A DNA stretch of 32,665 nt from Rhizobium sp. 16-449-1b. Its GTDB lineage: Bacteria > Pseudomonadota > Alphaproteobacteria > Rhizobiales > Rhizobiaceae. Shown in pieces: positions 24,893-32,665 of the stretch. The number at the start of each line of letters is the position of its first letter. The stretch's first letter is position 1. Location: assembly GCF_017741935.1 (NCBI RefSeq), contig NZ_JAGHMH010000031.1:1-32665 (forward strand). The letters run 5' to 3'. The position numbers were made by a program, and so were the translations under genes. The notes below the pieces were generated by a model. That model was not told the origin of the DNA and ran no database searches. It worked only from the letters and a program-made list of their open reading frames with translations.

Positions 24893-25843
24893 TCAGGTCA
24901 TAAGGCGGATAGGCGCTCCGTCTAGCCAGGCCAGAACGTTCTCAACGGTCTCACCGAAGAAGATGTCGTAGGTACCCTTGGTCACGAAGCCGACATGCGA
25001 CGTCGCAACGACGTTATCCAATCCGCGAAATGGATGATCTAGCGGAAGCGGTTCGATATCGAAGACGTCCAGTGCTGCCCCGGCTATTGAGCGACGAGCC
25101 AGTGCATCGGTCAAAGCTGCCTCATCGACAAGCGGGCCACGCGACGTGTTAACGAGCCAAGCTGAAGGCTTCATTGAAGCCAATTCTTCTTTGCCAACGA
25201 TACCCCTGGTGCGATCCGACAGGACGAGATGAAGCGTTAGCCAGTCAGCTTCTTTGAGCAACGTTTGCTTGTCGACCAGCGTCACGCCTGCTTCAGAGGC
25301 TTTCTCGGCAGTCAAGTTCTCGCTCCAGGCAATAACCTTCATGCCAAACGCGCGAGCGACGGCAGCCATTCGGGTTCCGACCCTTCCCAGGCCCATGATA
25401 CCTAGTGTGGAGCCCTCGAGATCGGTCCCGACGCTAATCTGCCACTGGCCTGAGCGCAATGCCGCTACCTCTGCCGGAATATGCCGGGCGGCGGCGAGAA
25501 TAAGCGCCCAGGCTAATTCCGGCGCACCGTTACCTCGCCCACCTGTGTAGCTTACGACGATACCGTTCGCATTCGCTGCTTTGATATCGATCGATGCATT
25601 GTACGGAGCGTTTGACCCGATGAACTTAAGGTTTGGCAAGCGCGAGAGGATTTCTGCTGTAAGCGGCGTTCTCTCACGCAAGACACAGATTGCATCGAAC
25701 GGGCGCAATCGTTCGACGAGCGCGTCCGCATCGTCCACATGATCATGGAAAACGACTACCTCAGCTCGGGCTTGGACTTCGGACCAATCCGCGCTTTTCA
25801 GCGCGGCCCCTTGGTAATCGTCGAGGATTGCTATTTTGGCCAT
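24893..25843 (-). CDS. D-2-hydroxyacid dehydrogenase family protein
   Basis: A 316-residue NAD(P)-dependent dehydrogenase of the D-isomer-specific 2-hydroxyacid family (phosphoglycerate dehydrogenase-like). The cofactor loop GLGRVG is at 151-156, and the catalytic residues are Arg235 in VNTSRG, Glu264 in FDIEP and His283 in SHVGF. The residue after the second strand is Ser (WSEN) instead of Asp, which may allow NADPH. The C-terminal ACT domain of full phosphoglycerate dehydrogenases is absent. Only 1 bp separates its start from the stop of the exported MBL hydrolase, so the two are coupled. A hydrolase releasing a hydroxy acid followed by this enzyme would make a plausible short pathway. Confidence 0.93.
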   Translation of the reverse strand: MAKIAILDDYQGAALKSADWSEVQARAEVVVFHDHVDDADALVERLRPFDAICVLRERTPLTAEILSRLPNLKFIGSNAPYNASIDIKAANANGIVVSYTGGRGNGAPELAWALILAAARHIPAEVAALRSGQWQISVGTDLEGSTLGIMGLGRVGTRMAAVARAFGMKVIAWSENLTAEKASEAGVTLVDKQTLLKEADWLTLHLVLSDRTRGIVGKEELASMKPSAWLVNTSRGPLVDEAALTDALARRSIAGAALDVFDIEPLPLDHPFRGLDNVVATSHVGFVTKGTYDIFFGETVENVLAWLDGAPIRLMT

Positions 25844-25844
25844 C

Positions 25845-26831
25845 TTAGAACTCCGTCGAGTAGTTCACCGGGATCCAGTCGAAGCCGTTTCCGTTTGCAC
25901 GCACAGTGCCGAGGCCCGGGAAGGCGATATGCGCTCCCCCGAGAATTGCACCGGATTGTGCGGCGTGTTCGAATACGGTACGGCGGGTCTCAACTGCTTC
26001 GGCGCGATCGGTGTCAAAGGCGATCGTCACCTCTGGCTTTGCAAATTGCACCGAGCCGACATGGATCAAGTCGCCGATAACAAGCAGCTTCTTTCCTTCG
26101 CTTTCAATGGCGTATACGATGCTGCCTGGGGTATGACCGTAGGCTGTAGTTGCCGAGATACCGGAGAAAAACTGAGTGTCGCCGTCGAAAGCCTTGAAAC
26201 GGTCCTTTTCAATGTAAGGACGAAGAGAGGCTACTGCGCCTGCAAAGAAGCCATCGGGATCGCCGAGCTTTGCCTTATTCTCGTCAGACAGCCAATATTC
26301 TGAATCGTGGCGATCGGCATGAACGATCGCTTTCGGAAAGACCAAAGCGCCGTCCTTCACCAGTCCGCCAACATGGTCCGGATGAAGATGCGTCAACAGC
26401 ACATCGTCAACCTGGTCTGGCGTATATCCAGCTGTCTTCATGTTGGCAACGAGGTTGCCAAGCCGAGAGCCAAACAGCGCTCCACCGCCAGTGTCGATGA
26501 GGATCAGGCGCTCTCCAGTATTGATAAGGTACGAATTGAATGAGGTTTCAACTGGGACAGTGAGATGCGACGCAGCGAGCGCATTGCGAGTGTCTTCACT
26601 GGAGCTGGACAGTAGCTTGTCCGCAGGCAAATCAAGAGTTCCGTCACTCAGTGCCGTGACCTCAAAGGCGCCAACTTTGAGTCGGTAATAGCCTGGTGCC
26701 TGTTCCGCATGCATGGGTGCAGCGGCGTATGCCGCTGGGACGAAAGCGGGTGTCCCCATTGAAGCCATCGCCAGAAAAGCGCCTAGTGCGATTCGACCTA
26801 GGGAAGATGAGGCTGCAAGTTTGCTGAACAT
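25845..26831 (-). CDS. MBL-fold metallo-hydrolase with signal peptide (periplasmic)
   Basis: A 328-residue MBL-fold hydrolase. The N-terminus has a Sec-type signal: a short basic start, a hydrophobic stretch at about 13-35, and a likely cleavage after AYA near residue 36. The zinc motif HLHPDH is at 148-153, followed by GHTPGS, GDLIHVG with the bridging Asp, and GGAHIAFPG near the C-terminus. It is a recognisable paralogue of the cytosolic hydrolase at 22644. Exported members of this family include quorum-quenching lactonases and other ester/lactam hydrolases; the substrate here is unknown. AAAGGA lies 7 nt before the ATG. It is divergent from a LysR regulator and first of a two-gene unit. 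Confidence 0.92.
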   Translation of the reverse strand: MFSKLAASSSLGRIALGAFLAMASMGTPAFVPAAYAAAPMHAEQAPGYYRLKVGAFEVTALSDGTLDLPADKLLSSSSEDTRNALAASHLTVPVETSFNSYLINTGERLILIDTGGGALFGSRLGNLVANMKTAGYTPDQVDDVLLTHLHPDHVGGLVKDGALVFPKAIVHADRHDSEYWLSDENKAKLGDPDGFFAGAVASLRPYIEKDRFKAFDGDTQFFSGISATTAYGHTPGSIVYAIESEGKKLLVIGDLIHVGSVQFAKPEVTIAFDTDRAEAVETRRTVFEHAAQSGAILGGAHIAFPGLGTVRANGNGFDWIPVNYSTEF

Positions 26832-26909
26832 ATTTAAATCCTTTCAGAGAAATCCTTCGGATCATCGCAGGTGCGTTTGACCATCAGGGGATATCGATGT
26901 ATCAACATG

Positions 26910-26971
26910 TGTACTGGTCGATACAGATTTGCAAATTGATAGTAGCTATGGTAGGTATCTCTGATGAAGAT
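26910..26971. promoter_or_regulatory. Candidate LysR-box region, copy B (MBL/LysR divergent promoter)
   Basis: The 132-bp divergent gap contains TGTATC...GATACA dyads (about 26899-26925), the exact palindrome ATTTGCAAAT (26927-26936) and ATAG-TAG-CTAT just before the LysR ATG at 26964. The stretch 26910-26971 is repeated in diverged form at 20566-20627. LysR autoregulation with control of the divergent gene is the usual arrangement. Confidence 0.6.
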
Positions 26972-27932
26972 ACGAGACACGACACTTCGAAACCTTGATC
27001 TCAACCTGCTTCACTCGTTCTCTGTCCTCATGGAGGAGCGGAACGTAAGCCGCGCTGCGGAGCGTTTGCTGATCGGCCAGCCTGGCTTGTCAACTGCGTT
27101 AGGGCGCCTGCGCCAAGCGCTCGGAGACGATCTGTTCGTGCGAGTAGGGCGTGGGTTGCAGCCTACGGCACGGGCACTGGCTATCGCTCCAGCGATCGAA
27201 GATGCATTGTCCGGGATTGAACGAGCCGTTCGACCTCCGACCGCCTTCGACCCCGCAACGTGGCGCGGCGAATTTCGCATTGGAATGTGCGACAACTTGG
27301 AGATGGCATTTTTTGGCGCGTTGGCTGCGCGTCTTCGTACAGTGGCTCCCGGAGCGCGAGTTGTTGCGATCGCCTCATCAAAACGCGATTCCGTGCAGTT
27401 GCTTGATGACGGCGCCTATGACTTCAGCTTCGCCGTTCACGGCGAACCAGCTGCTTGGCATATGAAAGAGCACTTGTTCGATCAGCATCTACTGTGCCTC
27501 TACGACCCCAAGCAAATGAAGCTTGAAAATCCCGTTAGCTTGGCAGCCTATGCGAATTCTCCACACGTTGTCGTCTCGTCCGAGGGTAGCGCGACCAACG
27601 GGATCGATTCCTTGATCGAGAAGGCGTCCGGAACGCAGCGTCAAACTGTCGCTGGAGTATCGCGCTATGCGGCGATCGCCCCTGCGTTGCAGGCAATACC
27701 AGCCATCGCCACGATCCCTGAAACAATTGCGCGATGCATGGAGCGGCTATACGGGCTGCAGGTGTTCACTCCACCCATCCCGCTGACCGTCGAACCGATT
27801 TCAATGCTTTATCGGCGGCTCGACCACGCTGACGAGCGTCAGGCTTGGTTTAGGCAGCTCTTCAGCGACGTCGTTGCTGAGACGTTAGCTACGTCTGGCT
27901 GCATTGCTACGATGGAGAGAAAGGCCGCTTAA
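26964..27932 (+). CDS. LysR family transcriptional regulator
   Basis: A 322-residue LysR-type protein. The N-terminal LRNLDLNLLHSFSVLMEERN (8-27), the helix-turn-helix VSRAAERLLIGQPGLSTALGRLR (28-50) and DDLFVRVGRGLQPT (55-68) place it near the NodD/LinR-type branch. The effector domain begins near residue 97 with GEFRIGMCDNLEM. It is divergent from the exported MBL hydrolase and probably controls it, and perhaps the SDR pair through the second box copy at 20566. The inducer is not predictable. Confidence 0.93.
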   Translation: MKIRDTTLRNLDLNLLHSFSVLMEERNVSRAAERLLIGQPGLSTALGRLRQALGDDLFVRVGRGLQPTARALAIAPAIEDALSGIERAVRPPTAFDPATWRGEFRIGMCDNLEMAFFGALAARLRTVAPGARVVAIASSKRDSVQLLDDGAYDFSFAVHGEPAAWHMKEHLFDQHLLCLYDPKQMKLENPVSLAAYANSPHVVVSSEGSATNGIDSLIEKASGTQRQTVAGVSRYAAIAPALQAIPAIATIPETIARCMERLYGLQVFTPPIPLTVEPISMLYRRLDHADERQAWFRQLFSDVVAETLATSGCIATMERKAA

Positions 27933-27994
27933 CGCGCCTCACACGACGCGCGACGTGTTACTGCTAACGCTCAGCGGTTCCGGTGACGTGGTAC

Positions 27995-28035
27995 GCTTAA
28001 ATCAGCGTCGGCAACCTTGTCGACGTTATTTAAGC
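27995..28035. terminator. Bidirectional terminator between LysR and TetR genes
   Basis: The outer arms GCTTAAAT (27995-28002) and ATTTAAGC (28028-28035) enclose an inner stem CGTCG (28006-28010)/CGACG (28021-28025), followed by TTATTT on the plus strand. It fills the gap between the convergent genes and abuts the TetR stop codon at 28036, as expected for a shared terminator. Confidence 0.6.
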
Positions 28036-28668
28036 CTAGGAGTTCGGCCGCTTATGCAGATCCCAAAGCGTCATCAGGGTGGCAATCGCAGCAAGTAGTG
28101 TTTCCTTTGTTGCGCCGTCGCGGACTTCTGTAGGGATCCCCATCAGAAACGAACTGAATGGCGTACTGAGCGCTTTCACATTCGTCGCCTGCGACAGTTC
28201 GCCGGAAGCTACTGCGCGAGACACGCACTCTTCAATCGCCTTCCGATCAGCCGCGCGTTGGGACCTCAAGATTTCGTCGATATGTCGATTCTGTGGGGTA
28301 CAGTTGCTCGCGCCCATCACAATGAGGCACCCTGGAGGGTGAACAGGCTCGGTCTGCATGCAGGCTGATCGTGTCAGTGCGGTCTCAACAGCCTCTCTCG
28401 GTGGAAGCGACCGATCCCTCAAGCTTGAGGTCGTTTGGCCGTAGACATCAAGGTAACGAGCGACGACCTCACGAAACAACGCCTCTTTAGACCCGAATGC
28501 CGCGTAGAAGCTAGCAGGAGAGATGTTGCCCATACTCTCTTTCAGTTGATTGAGCGAAGTAGGTTCATAACCCTGTGCCCAAAACAACATCACTGCGGCG
28601 TCCAGCGCCTTTTGTCGATCAAACTCTCTTGGACGTCCGGTCCGCGCCACAATTTTTCCCTTCAGCAT
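28036..28668 (-). CDS. TetR/AcrR family transcriptional regulator
   Basis: A 210-residue TetR-type repressor. The N-terminal region GRPREFDRQKALDAAVMLFWAQG (11-33), then TSLNQLKESMGNISPASFYAAFGSKEALF (37-65), is the classical helix-turn-helix. The C-terminal ligand domain has MQTEPVHPPGCLIVMGAS with a Cys-Leu-Ile pattern seen in AcrR-like regulators of redox or electrophile responses. It lies downstream of the DHA2 exporter gene in the same orientation with a 127-bp gap and is the best candidate to bind the palindrome in front of that exporter. Confidence 0.93.
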   Translation of the reverse strand: MLKGKIVARTGRPREFDRQKALDAAVMLFWAQGYEPTSLNQLKESMGNISPASFYAAFGSKEALFREVVARYLDVYGQTTSSLRDRSLPPREAVETALTRSACMQTEPVHPPGCLIVMGASNCTPQNRHIDEILRSQRAADRKAIEECVSRAVASGELSQATNVKALSTPFSSFLMGIPTEVRDGATKETLLAAIATLMTLWDLHKRPNS

Positions 28669-28795
28669 GAAAGCAATTCGAGACTAGATGATACATAAGT
28701 AAATGCCAAGGGCGCATCTCAAATGCGTGCGAAGTGCGACGACGGGACGCCCCGCCAGTTTGGACAATGCGAGTTGCCTTAGCCAATGTAGCGGA

Positions 28796-30172
28796 TCATC
28801 GAGTGAAAAGCCTGGAAGCACTGGCAATGCAACCGACACCAGCGAAAACAGAGCCGAGCACCAGAGCGACTGTCGGACCCTGATCGCCAGCAACGCCGAA
28901 GCAAAGAGCGACGAGTGCTGCACCCACCGCTTGACCGATGAGACGGGCGGTCGCCACGACGCCACTCGCTCCGCCACTCCGATTGCGTGGTGCACTCGAC
29001 ATCAACGCCTTCTGGTTGGGCGATTGAAAAAACCCGAATCCAGCTCCGCAGATGACCATGCAGAGTTCAATCAGCATTAGATTTCCGTTCGCCGGCGCGG
29101 CGGCCAGGAGTGCCAAGCCGCCAGACATGACCGCGAGGCCGATAGCGCCGAGCAAGCCAGAGGCGAAGCGCTCACAAAGGCGTCCGGCGATGGGTGCCAT
29201 GACTGCGACGACAGCAGACCACGGCGTCATGATAAATCCGGTCGTTATCTCACTCAATCCAAGCGAATGCTGCAGGAAGAATGGTAGCGATACGAAGGCC
29301 AACCCTTGGGCAGCAAAAGCACAGAATGCAGTGAGCGCCGACAGCGCGAACATCGGTCGCTTGAGGAGATCGACAGGCAGCATAGGTGCAGGGCTACCTG
29401 CTTCATATCGGATAAGGACCGTTGCAGTTATCGCGAAGACCGCGAGAGCCGCAGTTGCACGCACCCATGCAGTCCCCTGCGCCGCATCACTTAGGCCAAG
29501 GATGAGCGCTGCGAAAGCAATGGTCGTCAACGCGGCGGCCCAGATGTCAAACCTGTAGGTTGGTCTCTCGGAGGACGGTAGTGTCGCGAAAGCGAACGCT
29601 AACGCGACGATGCCAATCGGAATATTGATCGCAAAAAGCCACGGCCACGGTCCCAACGATAGGACGACCGACGCCACTGTCGGCCCGACAGCGAACGCAA
29701 TCCCGACAACAAGAGCATTCATGCCGAACCCCCGGGCGAGGGTCTTTGCTGGGTAGATTGCCGCGATTAGCGCGGTATTTCCACTCATAATAGCGCTCGC
29801 ACCGAGCCCCTGCAGCACGCGAGAAATTGTCAACTCGCTCAAGGACCCAGATAAGCTGCATGCGGCGGAGGCGATCGTGAAAAGCAACAACCCGGCGATA
29901 TAGACCCGCCGATGGCCGATCACGCCGCCAAGTGCAGCAAGTGGCAGCAAGGTCGCGACAGCCGCCAACTGATAGGCATTAATGATCCAGACGGATGCGG
30001 CAGGCCCCGTATCAAGAGCTTCCGCAATTGAGGGAAGCGCGGTGTTGGCAATTGCCGTGTCGAGAACAGCCAACGCGATTGAAAGGAGAATGGCGACCAT
30101 CGCAAGGCGACTACGGGGCGACAAGCTGGCGTCAATTCGCAGGCTATCGGCTTCACTTGTTACTTCTGACAT
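28796..30172 (-). CDS. MFS transporter (DHA2, 14-TM drug exporter type)
   Basis: A protein of about 458 residues with some fourteen membrane segments. Segment 1 includes ALAVLDTAIANTALPSIAEAL, the Asp-containing motif of EmrB/QacA-type antiporters; WIINAYQLA follows, then GGVIGHRRVYIAGLL, and LQGLGASAIMSGNTALIAAIYP with motif C-like glycines. The C-half has GFFQSPNQKALMSSAPRNRSGGASG, also typical. I favour the ATG at 30172 (GAGG about 5 nt upstream); the frame extends to ATGs at 30190 and 30232 without good ribosome sites. An exact palindrome at 30245-30258 probably regulates it. Substrates are likely hydrophobic toxic compounds (family knowledge). Confidence 0.91.
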   Translation of the reverse strand: MSEVTSEADSLRIDASLSPRSRLAMVAILLSIALAVLDTAIANTALPSIAEALDTGPAASVWIINAYQLAAVATLLPLAALGGVIGHRRVYIAGLLLFTIASAACSLSGSLSELTISRVLQGLGASAIMSGNTALIAAIYPAKTLARGFGMNALVVGIAFAVGPTVASVVLSLGPWPWLFAINIPIGIVALAFAFATLPSSERPTYRFDIWAAALTTIAFAALILGLSDAAQGTAWVRATAALAVFAITATVLIRYEAGSPAPMLPVDLLKRPMFALSALTAFCAFAAQGLAFVSLPFFLQHSLGLSEITTGFIMTPWSAVVAVMAPIAGRLCERFASGLLGAIGLAVMSGGLALLAAAPANGNLMLIELCMVICGAGFGFFQSPNQKALMSSAPRNRSGGASGVVATARLIGQAVGAALVALCFGVAGDQGPTVALVLGSVFAGVGCIASASRLFTR

Positions 30173-30244
30173 TGTTGCCTCAGATAGCATACCCAACCGC
30201 GCACAGCTGCGAGCAGGTTGCTGATTTGACATGAGTTTGAGAGG

Positions 30245-30258
30245 GCCAAACGTTTGGC
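30245..30258. promoter_or_regulatory. Perfect 14-bp palindrome, candidate TetR operator
   Basis: GCCAAACGTTTGGC is an uninterrupted palindrome 73 bp before the chosen exporter start. Its size and symmetry fit a TetR-family operator, and a TetR gene follows the exporter. I saw no second copy next to the TetR gene itself. Confidence 0.5.
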
Positions 30259-30316
30259 AGGTAATTGGCTGCGGGCTGATCTACTCGGTCCGCAAGGTAC
30301 AGCTGTGAGATCGCGT

Positions 30317-30349
30317 GGAGAGGAGCCTTCGCGCACCTCTCCTCTTTTT
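30317..30349 (+). terminator. Rho-independent-type terminator on the plus strand
   Basis: GGAGAGG (30317-30323) pairs with CCTCTCC (30336-30342), followed at once by TCTTTTT. The T-run is on the plus strand, yet both flanking genes are on the minus strand. It may end an unannotated short plus-strand transcript or be a leftover. Confidence 0.6.
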
Positions 30350-30463
30350 GAGATTTAGACCAGGGGACTGAGTTTAATTTTGGATTGATCCGCCTGACGG
30401 TTCATCAGTAGGTCGTCGTCACCAACGCTGTCGAGCGCCGGCCCTCTGTCTTCATGACCCAGC

Positions 30464-31450
30464 TCAATGATCGATCGACAGCAACACGTTGCCAATCACA
30501 CCTCCGCTTTCGATCGCCTCGTGCGCTTCCGCGACTTGATCGAGCGGGAAAATCGCCGCGATCTGGTGGCTGAACGACGGATCGGCCAGCACCTCAGCGC
30601 TGGCTGCGATAGCAGCGCGTCGAACATCGGCAGGAAGTTCGTAGACGATGAAGAGGGAGACTGTAACGCCATGGCGGAGCCACGGATGCAAAGGCAATGG
30701 CTTGTTCCAGTCGCTAGAGCCATACACGATAACCGAGCCTCCCGGCTTGAGAATTTTCGTATACAGATGCGCGTTCGCGGCCAGATCTACCTCGATTATG
30801 CGATCGACGCCACGGCCCCCGACGATCGCTGACACTTTAGCGGCGACGTCGTCGGTCCGGTAGTTTATGACAGCATCCGCGCCGAGACTACGTGCTATGG
30901 AGGCCTTTTGCTCCGAGCTGACCGTTGCGATAACACGGTAACCCGCTCGTTTCGCGAGCTGCACGGCGTAAGATCCGACTGAACCGGCGCCGCCGGCAAC
31001 TAAGATCCACTCATCATCGGCCGTAGGCTCGCGAAAATGTACTGAGTACCAAGCAGTGAGCCATGGAATGCCAAGGCAGGCACCCACTTCAAAAGCAACA
31101 TTGTCAGGCAGCGGAACCGCCTGGGATGCGGGCAACGCGACAAACTCCGCTGCCGTTCCGAAGGCGCGATCCCAACGTGCATTCCAAATCCACACGCGCT
31201 GGCCGATCCGGCCGGAATCTACTCCGCTGCCCACAGCGGTTATGACGCCAGCGCCATCACTATGGGGAATGATTAACGGCTGGGCAGTCGAAATTCCGAT
31301 GCCGCTACGCGCCTTGACGTCAGATGGATTGACGCCCGAGACGGCAATGCGGACGAGCACCTCACCTGGTTCGGGGGTGGGTGTCGGTTGCTCCCCGACA
31401 TGAAGGACCTGCTTGGCAGTACCCGTGCTGGAATAAAAGGCTGCTCTCAT
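30464..31450 (-). CDS. Zinc-free MDR-family NADPH:quinone oxidoreductase-like protein
   Basis: A 328-residue medium-chain reductase/dehydrogenase. The N-terminal GroES-like domain has EVLVRIAVSGVNPSDVKARSG and PHSDGAGVITAVGSGV but lacks the Cys cluster and catalytic zinc ligands of alcohol dehydrogenases. The cofactor domain has VAGGAGSVGSYAVQLAKRAG near 150-169 and VSSEQKASIARSLGADAVINY, typical of NADPH-dependent quinone or enone reductases. It ends IGNVLLSID, again typical. It lies downstream of the right-end SDR in the same direction with a 121-bp gap. The likely role is reduction of quinones or reactive unsaturated carbonyls in the cytoplasm. Confidence 0.92.
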   Translation of the reverse strand: MRAAFYSSTGTAKQVLHVGEQPTPTPEPGEVLVRIAVSGVNPSDVKARSGIGISTAQPLIIPHSDGAGVITAVGSGVDSGRIGQRVWIWNARWDRAFGTAAEFVALPASQAVPLPDNVAFEVGACLGIPWLTAWYSVHFREPTADDEWILVAGGAGSVGSYAVQLAKRAGYRVIATVSSEQKASIARSLGADAVINYRTDDVAAKVSAIVGGRGVDRIIEVDLAANAHLYTKILKPGGSVIVYGSSDWNKPLPLHPWLRHGVTVSLFIVYELPADVRRAAIAASAEVLADPSFSHQIAAIFPLDQVAEAHEAIESGGVIGNVLLSIDH

Positions 31451-31571
31451 GACGTCTCTCGAGTTTGGGAAGAGATCCTGGCGGCCTTCCTAATGTGCAA
31501 GGTGAACCGCGAAGATCTGTGTTGTGCAAGGCCCCGCCGAAAGACGAGGAGAGTCTTGTATCGTGCGTGTT

Positions 31572-32351
31572 TCACATGACAGGCGACATGTTGCCGTCAA
31601 CGTTTATTGCGGTTCCGGTAACGTAGCTAGCGAGGTCGGACGCAAGAAAGCAAGCGACGTTAGCAAACTCCTCCGCTGTACCGACACGGCCTAATGGAAT
31701 GCCCTTCGCCATATCGGCCAAGAACGTGGCATACGGCTGGTTCGAAGTTGAAGCGTGAAGTTGAACCCACTGGTCACTATCGATCAGTCCAACATGCAGG
31801 GAGTTGGCCAGAATGCCGTGTGCAGCCCCTTCTCCTGCGAGCACCTTCGTCAAAGCCATACCCGCTGCACGAGAAACGGAGGTCGGTGCGGACCCCGCCT
31901 TAGGAGCCTTGGCGCCGATGTTCAGAACATTGATGATCCTTCCCCAGCGCTGCTCAACCATCTGCGGCCACGCGAGCCGGGCTAGGCGAATTGCGGCGAA
32001 AAGCTTCAGATCCAGGTCGGCTTGCCAGACTTCGTCAGTAATCGAAGCGAAGGCACCCGTGCGAGCGATACCAGCGTTATTGACTAGAATATCGACCCGC
32101 CCGAAAGCCTCAATGGTCGACGCGTAGGCGCTTGCAAGTTCATCGGCTTTCGCGACATCGGCAGATACGAGGTGAATGCGGCCCTTCGCAGTTTCTGCAA
32201 CGATGCGTCCTGCCTCCTCGAGAACATCAGGACGTCTCGCGAGCAGTGCTACATCCGCCCCGCACGCAGCCATGCTCTTTGCGATGTGCAAACCGATCCC
32301 CTTGCTGCCGCCGGTGATCAAGGCGACCCGACCCGCCAAACTTATTTCCAT
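31572..32351 (-). CDS. SDR-fold protein with replaced catalytic triad
   Basis: A 259-residue SDR. The cofactor loop GGSKGIG (14-20) and NNAG (91-94) are intact, and the C-terminus ends ASYVTGTAINVDGNM. The active-site strand reads INVLNIGAKAP where INISS is expected, and the YxxxK position reads TSVSR (157-161), so Ser, Tyr and Lys are all changed. NIGAKAPKAGSAPTSVSRAAG is a coherent motif that I believe recurs in a subset of SDRs, so this seems a distinct subfamily rather than decay. The ATG at 32351 is just before the first strand; an ATG at 32369 is also in frame. Function unknown. Confidence 0.87.
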   Translation of the reverse strand: MEISLAGRVALITGGSKGIGLHIAKSMAACGADVALLARRPDVLEEAGRIVAETAKGRIHLVSADVAKADELASAYASTIEAFGRVDILVNNAGIARTGAFASITDEVWQADLDLKLFAAIRLARLAWPQMVEQRWGRIINVLNIGAKAPKAGSAPTSVSRAAGMALTKVLAGEGAAHGILANSLHVGLIDSDQWVQLHASTSNQPYATFLADMAKGIPLGRVGTAEEFANVACFLASDLASYVTGTAINVDGNMSPVM

Positions 32352-32665
32352 GCTGACCGTCCCGCACACTGTTCTGTGGCACCGAGTAACGACGACAATT
32401 CGTGAGCTACCGCGCCTCGCATTAATAGATTAGTCAGTCCATAAGTCATTGGCAAGTACTGATGCGTGGGATGACAGGCCGCACCCGGGTTTTGTTCGGC
32501 CGGCGTCAAAACACCGTAACAGGCGTCGAAGTTGTTGTGCAGGGCCCTCTAGCACCACCGCTCGCTCAACATCTCACGCGGAGTCGCTCTTGCCTGTCTG
32601 CGAAGACCTGCAAACGACTGGGATCGGTTCAACCTACGGGCCCGAGATGTCATTGGGATGAGGCT
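32352..32665. other. Right-end region without a credible gene
   Basis: This contains the probable promoter of the minus-strand SDR and then sequence without a recognisable gene. A plus frame at 32449-32661 has a composition unlike a protein family, and the minus frames hold early stops. Two direct copies of a TAGTCA/AAGTCA motif at 32431-32436 and 32443-32448 could be part of a regulator site. A gene entering from the right cannot be ruled out. Confidence 0.4.

Noticed and set aside
32449..32661. Plus-strand frame of 70 codons at the right edge
   Set aside because: Arg/Ser-rich composition and no family match; it is probably a chance frame in high-G+C DNA.
1..32665. CRISPR arrays, tRNA or rRNA genes, phage or plasmid replication genes
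   Set aside because: No regular direct repeats with spacers, no cloverleaf-type sequence and no replication or phage proteins were noticed in either strand.

Overview
The window reads as an accessory, catabolism-rich segment of an alphaproteobacterial genome, most likely Rhizobiaceae (Rhizobium/Agrobacterium/Ensifer type). The evidence is indirect: protein flavour, moderately high G+C, many LysR/LacI/TetR-controlled oxidoreductase and transporter cassettes, and an IS427-group (IS5 family) insertion sequence of a type common in that family. No rRNA, tRNA, CRISPR array, phage or replication gene was seen.

Left block (1-3542): a minus-strand operon holds a HisD-superfamily dehydrogenase of sulfopropanediol-dehydrogenase (HpsN) type, a classical SDR, and the start of a transhydrogenase alpha subunit that runs off the window. 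A LacI-family regulator is divergent. The HisD-like gene carries an in-frame amber codon at codon 82, so the first step of the pathway looks broken.

Central block (3553-16963): ten tightly packed minus-strand genes form one apparent catabolic operon. In transcription order they are a type I Baeyer-Villiger monooxygenase, an HSL-type esterase/lactonase, a Tat-exported solute-binding protein, LivH, LivM, LivG, LivF, an SDR, a 3-hydroxyacyl-CoA dehydrogenase family enzyme and a GMC oxidoreductase. A LysR regulator is divergent and is followed by an MFS exporter. The set suggests uptake of a ketone or alcohol precursor, oxygen insertion to an ester or lactone, hydrolysis, and further oxidation. 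The substrate is unknown.

Right block (16964-32665): a structured non-coding gap precedes a cyclopropane-fatty-acid synthase (cfa). A detoxification-like cassette follows: two SDRs, an aldo/keto reductase split by an 848-bp IS with a TA target duplication, a cytosolic metallo-beta-lactamase (MBL)-fold hydrolase, an MFS exporter, a D-2-hydroxyacid dehydrogenase, an exported MBL-fold hydrolase, and a divergent LysR regulator. The LysR promoter region (about 26910-26971) has a diverged second copy at about 20566-20627 in front of the SDR pair, suggesting that one LysR protein controls both ends. The window ends with a TetR regulator, a DHA2-type MFS exporter with a perfect 14-bp palindrome upstream, a zinc-free quinone-oxidoreductase-like MDR, and an SDR lacking the usual active-site residues.
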